50,815 nt of DNA. It comes from JAFGJQ01 sp052034525. Lineage in GTDB: Bacteria; Planctomycetota; Phycisphaerae; UBA1845. The stretch's first letter is position 1, and each line of letters opens with the position of its first letter. The notes below the pieces were generated by a model. It worked only from the letters and a program-made list of their open reading frames with translations. It had not been told where the DNA came from and made no database searches. Below are positions 1 to 7,794 of this stretch, piece after piece. The stretch spans positions 1 through 50,815 of the forward strand of contig JBPOIK010000005.1 in NCBI GenBank assembly GCA_052034525.1, read 5' to 3'. Both the position numbers and the translations under genes were made by a program.

Positions 1-2
1 GC

Positions 3-95
3 GAGACCATCGATGAACTGATGGAGGAGGTTCATGCGTATCTCATCGCTCGCAATCGAAGAGCCGCCGCCCGGCGCCGCCGAAAAGCGGCATAG
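3..95 (+). CDS. C-terminal end of an unidentified protein (partial)
   Basis: An open frame enters from the left edge and ends at a TAG at 93-95, giving about 30 residues that finish in a strongly basic Arg/Ala/Lys-rich tail. It is convergent with the nuclease-like gene on the minus strand, whose stop lies a few bases away. The fragment is too short to assign to a family. It could be chance, but the compact convergent arrangement and the basic tail are compatible with a real gene end. Confidence 0.3.
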   Translation, partial: ETIDELMEEVHAYLIARNRRAAARRRRKAA

Positions 96-102
96 AATGG
101 CC

Positions 103-567
103 TCACTTTGAGGCAATCTGATTTAGGTGATGCGTAAGTGTGACTCCGGAACAATCGGTCTCACCGGTATGACGCAGGATGATTGTGAATTGACGGTAGT
201 CACCATTGGGTGTTGAGGTGCCCATTTTACTGGCTCTAACGTAATTCTGGAGCACCTGGCGTGATACTACAAGGAACCGCCATCTATCGCTTGCCCGCAT
301 GACGAAAACGAAGTGAAGGTCGGGTGTAGCGCATTTGGAGATAGCACTAGCCTTCACACGGAAGCTGTACTGTGTTGAAGTCTTCTGATGTCTTCGGACG
401 AGGCTAGTCTTAACCTGAACGCGCCACATAGCACCGGTCGTATCGTTGACGACAAAAAGGTCATCGCCAATGTCAATCTCAGGCATGGCGACGTTGTAGC
501 CTCGAAGGGCCAGTTCACCCATGACAGCAAGATGTCCAGCTTTTCCAGTGTAACTCGTGCCTCCCAT
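103..567 (-). CDS. PD-(D/E)XK nuclease-like protein next to hsdR
   Basis: A 154-residue protein beginning MGGTSYTGKAGHLAVMGEL. The layout fits the small PD-(D/E)XK fold seen in DUF4365-type and intron-associated endonuclease families: a helix with Glu18, a strand with Asp35/Asp36, then a Q-V-K motif at 51-53 (the E/Q-x-K signature), followed by strands rich in hydrophobic residues. A GGAG about 7 bases upstream supports the start. It begins 11 bases after the hsdR stop on the same strand, so the two are probably co-transcribed. Base composition is visibly more AT-rich than in hsdR and the rest of the window, a sign of separate acquisition. The nuclease role is inferred from motif and context; it could also be a non-catalytic restriction-associated protein. 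Confidence 0.7.
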   Translation of the reverse strand: MGGTSYTGKAGHLAVMGELALRGYNVAMPEIDIGDDLFVVNDTTGAMWRVQVKTSLVRRHQKTSTQYSFRVKASAISKCATPDLHFVFVMRASDRWRFLVVSRQVLQNYVRASKMGTSTPNGDYRQFTIILRHTGETDCSGVTLTHHLNQIASK

Positions 568-578
568 AGCCTGCTCCC

Positions 579-2924
579 CTATGCCGCGTACAGCATCGTC
601 TGCAATAGCCGGACTGCTTCCACCAGCTTCTCTTCGCCGCCGAAGTGCCCGGCTATCTCAATCACGTTTCCGTGCCGGTTAATCGGCGGCAGTTCCAGCA
701 CGTCGGGCACCACGAATTGGGCGGTACCGTGTTCGGCGTATTTCTCCAGCAGTTCGTCCAGGATGGCCCGGGCCTCGGGGCCGTACTGGTCAAAAAAGTC
801 TTTCCGCTCGGTCCGCAGCCGCTGGGCGCGTTCGCGGCGGGTGCGGATGGGGGCGTTGAACGCCACGTGGCAGAGCAGGTCGAACGGGTCGGCCTCCGGG
901 TGGTTTGCGGCGGCGGCCAGCTCGTCGAAGTCGATGCCGCGCTCGGCCAGTCGGGCGATGATGTCCGCCCGGGCCCGCGGGTCGGACCACGCCTGCCGCA
1001 TTTCGGCGGCGTTGGGGAACAGGGTGCGGACCTTCTCCGCAGTATAGTCCGTGAAGCGGACGGTGCGAAGCTGCCGGCCGTCCGGGTCCAGCTCGTACAC
1101 GATGTGCGCGGCGATCTCCACCTGCCCGCCGTCGAAGTAGAACTTGCGCCGCTCGCCCTCGCCGTCATCGGGGGGCAGCGGCTCGCCCTCGTCCGGCTCC
1201 GGCGGCTCCGGTTCCACGGCAGCCTCGGGCTCCGGCTCCTCTTGAATATCCTGCTTCTGGATGGCGATGGGCTCGCCGTCGAACTCCGGATCGGCGAACA
1301 GCCGGGTGGCCGAGCCGGTGTAGTCCAGGATGGAGAACCAGAGCTTGCCGTAGTCGTCGCGGACGCGGGTGCCCCGGCCGATGATCTGCTTGAACTCCGT
1401 CATGGACCGGATGACGCGGACCAGCACGATGTTCCGGCACGTCGGCACGTCCACGCCGGTGGTCAGCAGCCGGGACGTGGTGACGATGACGGGCGTGGCC
1501 TGCTCCACGTCCATGAAGCGGCCCAGGTGGCCGCCGCCGATCTTGCCCTCGTCGGCCGTGACGCGGACCACGTAGTCCGGGTGCTGCCGGGCGAGGTCGG
1601 CATTCAGGTTGTTCAGGGCGCGGCGCAGGTCGTCGGCGTGCTCCTGGTCCACGCAGAAGACGATGGTCTTGGCGAACCGGTCGGTTTTTTTGAGAAACTC
1701 CGTGAGGTGCCGGGCGACGGCGTCCGTCCGGGCCTTCAGCGCGATGATCCGCTCGAAGTCGGCCGTTTCGTAGACCTCGTCGGGGATTTCGCGGCCGTAG
1801 CGGTCCAGGTCGCCCTGGCTGGGGCGCCAGCCGGCCGCGTCCCACTCGGTGATGATGCGATGCACGCGGTACGGGGCGAGGAACCTGTCCTCGATGCCCT
1901 GGCGCAGGCTGTCGGTGTAGATCGGGTTGCCGAAGTAGCGGTAGGTATCGCGGTTGTCGTCGCGGAGGGGCGTGGCGGTCATGCCGACCTGGAAGGCCGG
2001 CTCGAAGTATTCGAGGATTTCGCGCCAGTTGCTCTCGTCGCGGGCGCTGCCGCGGTGGCACTCGTCGACGATGACCAGGTCAAAGAAGTCCGGCGGGTAT
2101 TCGCGGTACAGGCCGGGGCGGCGCTCGTCTCTGGCGATGCCCTGGTAGAGTGCGAAGTACATTTCGCGGCTCTTGTTGGCCACGCCGCTTTCTATTTTGC
2201 AGCGGGCATCGCCGAAGGGGGCGAACGTCTTGGCCATCGGGTCGTCGACCAGGATGCTGCGGTCGGCCAGGAACAGGATGCGGGGGTGTCGGCGCTCGCC
2301 GGCGCGGTTCCAGCGGGCTGACCAGAGCTTCCAGCAGATTTGGAACGCCACGACGGTCTTGCCCGTGCCGGTGGCCATGGTGAGCAGCACGCGGCGGTTG
2401 CCCTGGAGAATCGCCTGAACGGTGCGGTTGATGGCGATCTCCTGGTAGTACCTCATCGTCCGGTTGGGCTCGACGTGTGACGGCTCCAGGAGCTTTTCGG
2501 CCGCGTCCGGGCCGAGCGTTTGACCGATTGCTAGCCGGCGCCAGAGTTCGTCGGGCGTCGGGAACGTGTCTGTTTCCCGTTCCTGGCCGGTGGTGTAGTC
2601 GAATTCGACGATGCCGTGGCCGTTGGTGCTGTAGGCGAACTTCAGGCCGAGGATTTCGGCGTAGTCTTTGGCCTGCTGCAGACCGTTGCCGGGGGTGCGG
2701 TGCGTGGGCTTGGCCTCGACCACGGCGATCGGGAAGTCCGGGCGATAACGCAGGATGTAGTCGGCTCGTTTGCCCGGCCGGCGCCGGCTCCGGCCACCTG
2801 TTACCACGATCCGGCCGTCGGTGAAGGTGACCTGCTCGTTGAGCCTGTGAGGTTCAGTGTCCCAACCCGCGGCCTGGAGCTTCGGGACGACGAATTGCCG
2901 GCATGTGTCCGCTTCGTTTGCCAT
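579..2924 (-). CDS. hsdR: Type I restriction enzyme R subunit (EcoEI-like HsdR)
   Basis: ATP-dependent translocase and endonuclease subunit of a type I restriction system, which cuts DNA lacking the cognate methylation. With the start at MANEADTCRQF (GGAG about 6 bases upstream) it has 781 residues. The N-terminal nuclease domain shows Asp55 and E70-A-K72. The SF2 motor follows: Walker A ATGTGKT near 184-190, DECH near 287-290, GMTATP near 314, and motif VI QIIGRGTRV near 520. The C-terminus resembles the EcoEI_R_C domain. The longer frame starting at 2981 adds a compositionally odd 19 residues and is not preferred. No HsdM or HsdS is visible upstream, where a repeat and then cysE lie, or in the short downstream stretch, so they lie left of the window, elsewhere, or are absent. 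Confidence 0.94.
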   Translation of the reverse strand: MANEADTCRQFVVPKLQAAGWDTEPHRLNEQVTFTDGRIVVTGGRSRRRPGKRADYILRYRPDFPIAVVEAKPTHRTPGNGLQQAKDYAEILGLKFAYSTNGHGIVEFDYTTGQERETDTFPTPDELWRRLAIGQTLGPDAAEKLLEPSHVEPNRTMRYYQEIAINRTVQAILQGNRRVLLTMATGTGKTVVAFQICWKLWSARWNRAGERRHPRILFLADRSILVDDPMAKTFAPFGDARCKIESGVANKSREMYFALYQGIARDERRPGLYREYPPDFFDLVIVDECHRGSARDESNWREILEYFEPAFQVGMTATPLRDDNRDTYRYFGNPIYTDSLRQGIEDRFLAPYRVHRIITEWDAAGWRPSQGDLDRYGREIPDEVYETADFERIIALKARTDAVARHLTEFLKKTDRFAKTIVFCVDQEHADDLRRALNNLNADLARQHPDYVVRVTADEGKIGGGHLGRFMDVEQATPVIVTTSRLLTTGVDVPTCRNIVLVRVIRSMTEFKQIIGRGTRVRDDYGKLWFSILDYTGSATRLFADPEFDGEPIAIQKQDIQEEPEPEAAVEPEPPEPDEGEPLPPDDGEGERRKFYFDGGQVEIAAHIVYELDPDGRQLRTVRFTDYTAEKVRTLFPNAAEMRQAWSDPRARADIIARLAERGIDFDELAAAANHPEADPFDLLCHVAFNAPIRTRRERAQRLRTERKDFFDQYGPEARAILDELLEKYAEHGTAQFVVPDVLELPPINRHGNVIEIAGHFGGEEKLVEAVRLLQTMLYAA

Positions 2925-3104
2925 GTCCACTCCCCGATGTGCGGTCAGGGCGCGAGCACCGCGCCCGGCCGTCGGGAGCAACCTCTGTGGAGTAGTCTAA
3001 CAGGAACGCAAAACCCGGCAAAACTAAGCTTCAAGGTTCACAGTCGATGGGTCGTCCGAAACCGCCAAGCCTGCCACTCATCCTGTCACCCCCTCCATCT
3101 CTCC

Positions 3105-3168
3105 GCCCCTCGATCCCTCGGCCCCTCGATCCCTTGATCCCTCGGTCCCTTGATCCCTCGGTCCCTTC
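3105..3168. repeat. Octamer tandem repeat in the hsdR-cysE intergenic region
   Basis: Eight consecutive 8-bp units follow the consensus RTCCCTCG: gcccctcg, atccctcg, gcccctcg, atcccttg, atccctcg, gtcccttg, atccctcg, gtcccttc. The array lies in the 382-bp gap between hsdR (start 2924) and the cysE stop (3307); I see no gene in that gap. A related short stretch (CCTCGGTCCCTCGG) occurs near 29683-29696, so the unit may be dispersed in the genome. Function is unknown. It is not CRISPR-like because there are no spacers. Confidence 0.75.
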
Positions 3169-3306
3169 ATCCGCCAGCCAGACACTCATCCAGCGCCTGG
3201 CCGGCGAAGTCAACCAGAGCACGCGAGTTGCGTTATTCGATGTCTTTGTATTGTCCCATCTTCTTCGCACGGCCCGCTTCAGCGCCGCGCGATTGTGGGC
3301 AACCAT

Positions 3307-4284
3307 TCAGATGTTGTAGTCGGGCAATGGTTCCGCGAATCCTTCGCCGGCTCCGATTTTCAGCGAACGATCCCGGATGCGCAGCTCCGGCGGCGTGAAG
3401 GTGACGGTCGCGCCGGCCGGCACGCTGCTGGTGATGAACACGCCGCCGCCGATCACCGCGCCCTTGCCGATCACCGTGGCGCCGCCCAGGATGATGGCGT
3501 TGGCGTAGATCGTGACGTCGTCCTCCACCGTCGGATGCCGTTTGGTTCCCCGGATCAGCCGGCCGCGTTCGTCTTTGGCGAAGGACAACGCGCCCAGGGT
3601 GACGCCCTGGTACACTTTCACGTTGTCGCCGATGAGCGTTGTCTCGCCGATCACCACGCCGGTGGCGTGGTCAATGAAGAAATTTCTGCCGATGCGGGCG
3701 CCCGGATGAATGTCCACGCCGGTGTGGGCGTGCGCCCATTCCGACATGATGCGAGGCATGAGCGGCACATCGAGCTTGTACAGCTCGTGGGCCATGCGAT
3801 GGATGGTGACGGCCAGCATGCCGGGATACGCCAGGATGACCTCGTCGGTGTTCAGGGCCGCGGGGTCGCCGTCGTACGCGGCCTGGGCGTCGCCGCTGAG
3901 TTGCGCTCGGATGGCGGGCAGACACGAGAGGAAATGCATGGTCAGCCCGCGCGCTTTCTGCCGGCACCCGTCGTGTCCGCCGCCAGGGTTCCGCTCTTCC
4001 GCCTGGTAACACAGGCAGCGGAGAATCTGCTTGTAGGCCAGGTGCCCGATCCGCGGGAGCAATTCGCCCACACGATACGAGACGTTGTGGGCCGTGAGAT
4101 CCTGCCGGCCGTGCAGCCCGGGATACATGAGCTCCACCAGCCGTTCGATCAGCTCGACGATTTTGCCGCGATCGGGCAGGAACACCTGATCGATACGATG
4201 AATCCGGGGCTCACGGTGATAGCTGGCCACCAGGCCGTCGACCAGCGCCGGCAGTTTCGAGCCGATGGTGAACTCGTGACTCAT
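3307..4284 (-). CDS. cysE: Serine O-acetyltransferase (CysE/EpsC type)
   Basis: Makes O-acetyl-L-serine from serine and acetyl-CoA, the first step of cysteine synthesis, in the cytoplasm. The protein has 325 residues from MSHEFTIG; the start is chosen from an AGGAG about 6 bases upstream, although the frame is open further. An alpha-helical N-terminal half (about 1-185) precedes a left-handed beta-helix of hexapeptide repeats (about 190-295). Asp191, His193 and His206 in the DIHPGA...FFIDHATG region match the catalytic and substrate-binding set of the family. The length fits the longer EpsC-like class. It is 49 bases downstream of the Rdx selenoprotein gene on the same strand and is probably its operon partner. 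Confidence 0.93.
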   Translation of the reverse strand: MSHEFTIGSKLPALVDGLVASYHREPRIHRIDQVFLPDRGKIVELIERLVELMYPGLHGRQDLTAHNVSYRVGELLPRIGHLAYKQILRCLCYQAEERNPGGGHDGCRQKARGLTMHFLSCLPAIRAQLSGDAQAAYDGDPAALNTDEVILAYPGMLAVTIHRMAHELYKLDVPLMPRIMSEWAHAHTGVDIHPGARIGRNFFIDHATGVVIGETTLIGDNVKVYQGVTLGALSFAKDERGRLIRGTKRHPTVEDDVTIYANAIILGGATVIGKGAVIGGGVFITSSVPAGATVTFTPPELRIRDRSLKIGAGEGFAEPLPDYNI

Positions 4285-4333
4285 TCGTGGCTCCTGCGCG
4301 GGGCGAGACCGCCGCCTCCGCAGTTCTTGTTTT

Positions 4334-4561
4334 TCAGGCAGAGCAGTTGTCCAGTGCGTCCAGCACCTCTCGGTGCTCGGGAAAGCGACCGGTGTCGGCC
4401 TTGCTGTAAATAAGCCTGCCGTCAACCCGTACGTCGAAAACCCCTCCGTTCCCTTCAATCAGTCTCGGCCTGATGCCGCAGTGTTTCTGAATCGCATCCG
4501 CCAGACCGGCGGCTTTCGGGCGGTACTCTCACTGCACGCAATACTTGATCGACACGTCCAT
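4334..4561 (-). CDS. Rdx/SelW-family selenoprotein (CxxU) with in-frame TGA
   Basis: A 75-residue protein that becomes visible only if the TGA at 4529-4531 (codon 11) is read through. It starts MDVSIKYCVQ-U-EYRPKAAGLA, and its second half reads GNGGVFDVRVDGRLIYSKAD then TGRFPEH. This is the SelW/SelT/Rdx pattern: a YCxxU/C redox motif after the first strand, then G-x-F-x-V and a lifSK...GRFP ending. Here Cys8 is kept and the second redox Cys is replaced by TGA, the standard selenocysteine substitution in this family. GGAG lies 7 bases before the ATG, and a SECIS-like hairpin follows the TGA. The family has a thioredoxin-like fold and is thought to act in thiol redox reactions; its substrate is not known. 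The gene sits directly upstream of cysE. Use of Sec requires selA, selB, selC and selD elsewhere in the genome, which this window cannot show. Confidence 0.85.
4498..4528 (-). promoter_or_regulatory. Putative bacterial SECIS element after the Sec TGA
   Basis: Immediately 3' of the TGA codon, 16 bases are followed by a perfect 5-bp GC stem (CCGCC, 4512-4508, pairing with GGCGG, 4502-4498) enclosing the loop GGTCT (4507-4503). Bacterial SECIS hairpins lie within the coding sequence with the apical loop roughly 16-37 bases after the UGA and with a conserved GGU-type loop; the E. coli fdhF element has a GGUC loop bound by SelB. Spacing and loop both match. A bulged U on the 5' side, as in E. coli, is not evident. 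The assignment is by eye. Confidence 0.72.
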
Positions 4562-4732
4562 CTCGGTGCTCCGTGAACCTGTAAAGTATCGGCTGAATCA
4601 GGGCCTTCGCGATGAGCGGTTTGTCTGGCCCAGCTCCACGGGACGGCCCCGCAAGGAATCCCCGGCCAGCCGGAAAACCGATCCCACAGTCGGGTGCGGT
4701 CCAATAGTCAGGCCCGGTTCCACAACGCAGGT

Positions 4733-7447
4733 CTACTTGCTCTCCAGCCAGTTGGCACCCCAGTTTAGGTCCACGGTGATGGGAACATCAAGCGGCAGTG
4801 CCCCGGTCATTCGGGTGCGGATCATTTCGGCCTCCGCCTCGACAGCCTCCCGGGGGGTTTCGAAAACCAGTTCGTCATGGACCTGCAGAAGCATGCGCGA
4901 GCGATGTCGGCCGGCGAGCAGCTCCCGGTGAATGTCCACCATGGCCCGTTTGATCAGATCGGCCGCTGAGCCCTGGATCACTGTGTTGACCGCGATGCGC
5001 TCGCCCAAGGCACGCTGCTGGGGGTTTGCGGAAGCCAGTTCCGGCACCGGGCGCCGCCGGCCCAGGAGAGTCTTCACGTAGCCCCGCCGCCGCGCTTCGG
5101 CGATTGTCCCGTCGATGAACAATCGGATGCCGGGGTATCGCATAAAATACATGTCGATGAAGGTTCGGGCATCGCTCAGCGGGATGCCCAGGGTTTTGGA
5201 CAGGCCGAACGGCGTCTGGCCGTAAACGATCCCGAAGTTCACCGCTTTGGCCGCTCCGCGCTGCTGCCGGTTGACCTGGTCCACCGGTACGCCGTGGATC
5301 TGGGCGGCGACGAACGCGTGAATGTCCTGGCCGGTGCGGAACGCCTCCAGCAAGGCCTGATCCCGGCAGAAATGGGCGAGCACCCGCAGTTCAATCTGTG
5401 AGTAGTCGGCCGTCAGCAGCACGTGATCGGGGCGTCCGGCCACGAACGCCTCGCGAATCCGTCGGCCGATCTCCGTACGGATCGGGATGTTCTGGAGGTT
5501 CGGGTCGCTGGAGGACAATCGTCCCGTGATGGCGCCCGTCTGGTGGAAGCTGGCGTGCAGCCGGCCGGTTTTCGGCACGATCATGCCGGGCAGCGGGTCC
5601 ACGTAGGTGCCCTTCAGCTTGGCCAGCTCACGGTATTCCAGCACAAGCGCGGGGATGGGGTTGTCGTACTGCTCGCGAAGGGCTTCCAGCGTGGCCGCGT
5701 CGGTGCTGCGTCCGGTTTTCGTGCGGCGCTGGGGTTTGAGCCCCTGTTCGTCAAACAGAACCTCGGCCAGTTGTTTTGTCGAGTCGACGTTGAACGGGTG
5801 TCCGGCCGCGTCTTCGATCCGGTGCGCCAGTTCCGTCATCCGGGCGGCCAGCGTCCGGCTCATGTCGGCCAGGATGGCGGTGTCCAGCGCGATGCCGTTG
5901 CATTCCATCTCTGCCAGCACTTCGACCAGCGGCATTTCCGTGTCGCGGAAAAGGGATCGCACCGTGTCGGACTCGATTCGCGGCTCCAGTATCTGCTTGA
6001 TCCGCCAGGTGTAGTCCGCGTCCTCGCAGGCGTACTCGCAGACGCGCCGCGTATCCACCTGGTCCATCGTGATTTCGTTTCTGCCCGAGCCCAGCAGTTC
6101 TCGCGTGGCGATCTTGCGATGGCCGCACAGATCCAGGGCCAGTGCGTCCAGCCCGTGCGAACTGCGTTGAGGGTCCAGCAGGGCGGATGCGATCATCGTG
6201 TCGAAGTCCGCGCCGCGAACCTCGACGCCCGCCTGCCGAAGCACGACCAGGTCGTATTTCATGTTCTGGCCGCACTTGCGGATTTCCGGATTGCGCAGCA
6301 GCGGACCGAGAACCTCTACGGCCCGCGGCAGCGGAATCGTATCTCCGGAAGCGGCCCGGACGGGAACGTACCACGCCTCCCCGGATCGCCAGGAGAACGA
6401 CAGACCCACGAGCTTCGATCCGACCGGATTCAGTCCGGTCGTTTCCGTGTCGAACGCGAAGCACGGCTGCCGGCGCAGCGCGTCCGCCAGAGTCAGCAGC
6501 TTCGCTTCATCGTCCACGAGGTGATACGCCCGATCCCCTCCCGCCGTGCTTGGTGTGACCGCGGCCGGCAGGGTGGTCTCCGCGCCGGCGCCCAGCTCGT
6601 TGAGTTGATCCATCAGTCGATGGAAACCCAGTTCCTCGAAAATCGGGCGCACGGCCTGAACGGGCACCGCGGTGAAGCGGCAGTCGTCCAACGCGAAATC
6701 CAACGGCACGTCCCGCCGCAGGGTCACCAGTTGCCGGGTGACGGGCATCTGTTCCGCAAACGCCAGGATGTTTTCGCGCTGCTTTGCCGTCAGCTCCGCC
6801 GCATGATCCAGGACGGCCTGGGCCGATCCGTATTGCCCGATCAGTTTCGCCGCGGTCTTGGGGCCGATGCCCGCCACGCCCGGCACGTTGTCTGTGGGGT
6901 CGCCGGTGAGAGTCTGTATGTCCACGGCCTGCTCGGGCGCGTAGCCTTTGGTCTGCATCAGTTTCCCGCGGTCCACCACCTCGCCTTTCATGGGGTCGAA
7001 GAGAAAGACGCGGTCCGAGATGAGCTGGTCCAGATCCTTGTCGCGGCTGACGAGAAACAATTCCACGTCTTCGTTCGCCAGGCGCCGGGCGATCGTCGCC
7101 AGCAGGTCGTCCGCCTCGAAGCCCTCCTGACGATAGATCGGGATGCCCATCGTGCGCACGATCTGAATAATCCGTTCGGCCTGCGACGGCAGGTCTTCTG
7201 GCGGCGGCTCCCGGTTGGCCTTGTACGGCGGATAGAGCTCGGATCGGAAGACGGTCCGATCGCTCACGTCCAGAACCATCGCCAGGTAGTCCGGCCGCCG
7301 GGTGCGAATGAGGTTGAACAGGGATTGGCAGAACGTGTGTACCGCCTTTGTCGGCTCGCCGGACGGGCTGTTGAGCGGTCGAAACGGCGCGTAGTACGAG
7401 CGGTAAATCTGGGCGTGCCCGTCGATGATGTAGAACGATTCTGGCAT
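4733..7447 (-). CDS. polA: DNA polymerase I
   Basis: A 904-residue, full-length three-domain enzyme for gap filling and primer removal. The 5'-3' exonuclease domain (about 1-280) carries YPPYKANR, FEADD near 110-114 and the helix-hairpin-helix GVAGIGPKTAA near 190-200. The 3'-5' exonuclease domain (about 320-500) retains DTET at 333-336, KYDL near 397-400 and the EDADYT motif, so proofreading is probably active. The polymerase domain has motif A DYSQIELR at 681-688, motif B with Lys734, Phe738 and Tyr742, and motif C QVHDE. Phe738 is at the position of E. coli F762, which disfavours dideoxynucleotides. The gene is monocistronic and has a strong upstream promoter. Confidence 0.97.
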   Translation of the reverse strand: MPESFYIIDGHAQIYRSYYAPFRPLNSPSGEPTKAVHTFCQSLFNLIRTRRPDYLAMVLDVSDRTVFRSELYPPYKANREPPPEDLPSQAERIIQIVRTMGIPIYRQEGFEADDLLATIARRLANEDVELFLVSRDKDLDQLISDRVFLFDPMKGEVVDRGKLMQTKGYAPEQAVDIQTLTGDPTDNVPGVAGIGPKTAAKLIGQYGSAQAVLDHAAELTAKQRENILAFAEQMPVTRQLVTLRRDVPLDFALDDCRFTAVPVQAVRPIFEELGFHRLMDQLNELGAGAETTLPAAVTPSTAGGDRAYHLVDDEAKLLTLADALRRQPCFAFDTETTGLNPVGSKLVGLSFSWRSGEAWYVPVRAASGDTIPLPRAVEVLGPLLRNPEIRKCGQNMKYDLVVLRQAGVEVRGADFDTMIASALLDPQRSSHGLDALALDLCGHRKIATRELLGSGRNEITMDQVDTRRVCEYACEDADYTWRIKQILEPRIESDTVRSLFRDTEMPLVEVLAEMECNGIALDTAILADMSRTLAARMTELAHRIEDAAGHPFNVDSTKQLAEVLFDEQGLKPQRRTKTGRSTDAATLEALREQYDNPIPALVLEYRELAKLKGTYVDPLPGMIVPKTGRLHASFHQTGAITGRLSSSDPNLQNIPIRTEIGRRIREAFVAGRPDHVLLTADYSQIELRVLAHFCRDQALLEAFRTGQDIHAFVAAQIHGVPVDQVNRQQRGAAKAVNFGIVYGQTPFGLSKTLGIPLSDARTFIDMYFMRYPGIRLFIDGTIAEARRRGYVKTLLGRRRPVPELASANPQQRALGERIAVNTVIQGSAADLIKRAMVDIHRELLAGRHRSRMLLQVHDELVFETPREAVEAEAEMIRTRMTGALPLDVPITVDLNWGANWLESK

Positions 7448-7485
7448 CGACCGCAGATCCCCACACGGCTGGCGAACCGGGGCGG

Positions 7486-7514
7486 ACTGTAGAACTCGCG
7501 GCCGGAGCCGTCAA
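7486..7514 (-). promoter_or_regulatory. Sigma70-like promoter for polA
   Basis: On the minus strand, TTGACG (7514-7509), a 17-base spacer and TACAGT (7491-7486) lie 38 bases before the polA ATG. Five of six bases match at the -35 and four of six at the -10, with optimal spacing, predicting a leader of about 30 bases. The rest of the 347-bp gap to the kinase gene holds no recognisable gene. Confidence 0.6.
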
Positions 7515-7794
7515 GCAGAGGACGGTCCGTCGCTCGTTTTGCGAATCTGGCGAATGCAGAGAAGAGCAACGGACAACAAAGTTGGCAGTCTGGTGCGATG
7601 ATCGCGGCGTGATGTGAGGCAAATACCGTACGTCTATTGGAAATCAAGCGCAGTCGTAATTTCTTATTATGACTGATGTTATCCATGCTTTTCGAGCCAT
7701 TTTCACTTCCACGATCGCGGTTCTTGAGGTACAATTCCTTCGTACCGGCGAGCGGTCGCGTCGGATTGACGGCATGGGTATGGGAGAGCCAGCC

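Noticed and set aside
3105..3168. Octamer repeat as a CRISPR array
   Set aside because: The units are directly adjacent 8-mers with no spacers and no cas genes nearby.
5423..7492. Long open frame (689 codons) on the plus strand opposite polA
   Set aside because: It is fully antisense to a complete, motif-rich polA gene and its translation shows no domain; GC-rich codons produce such shadows.
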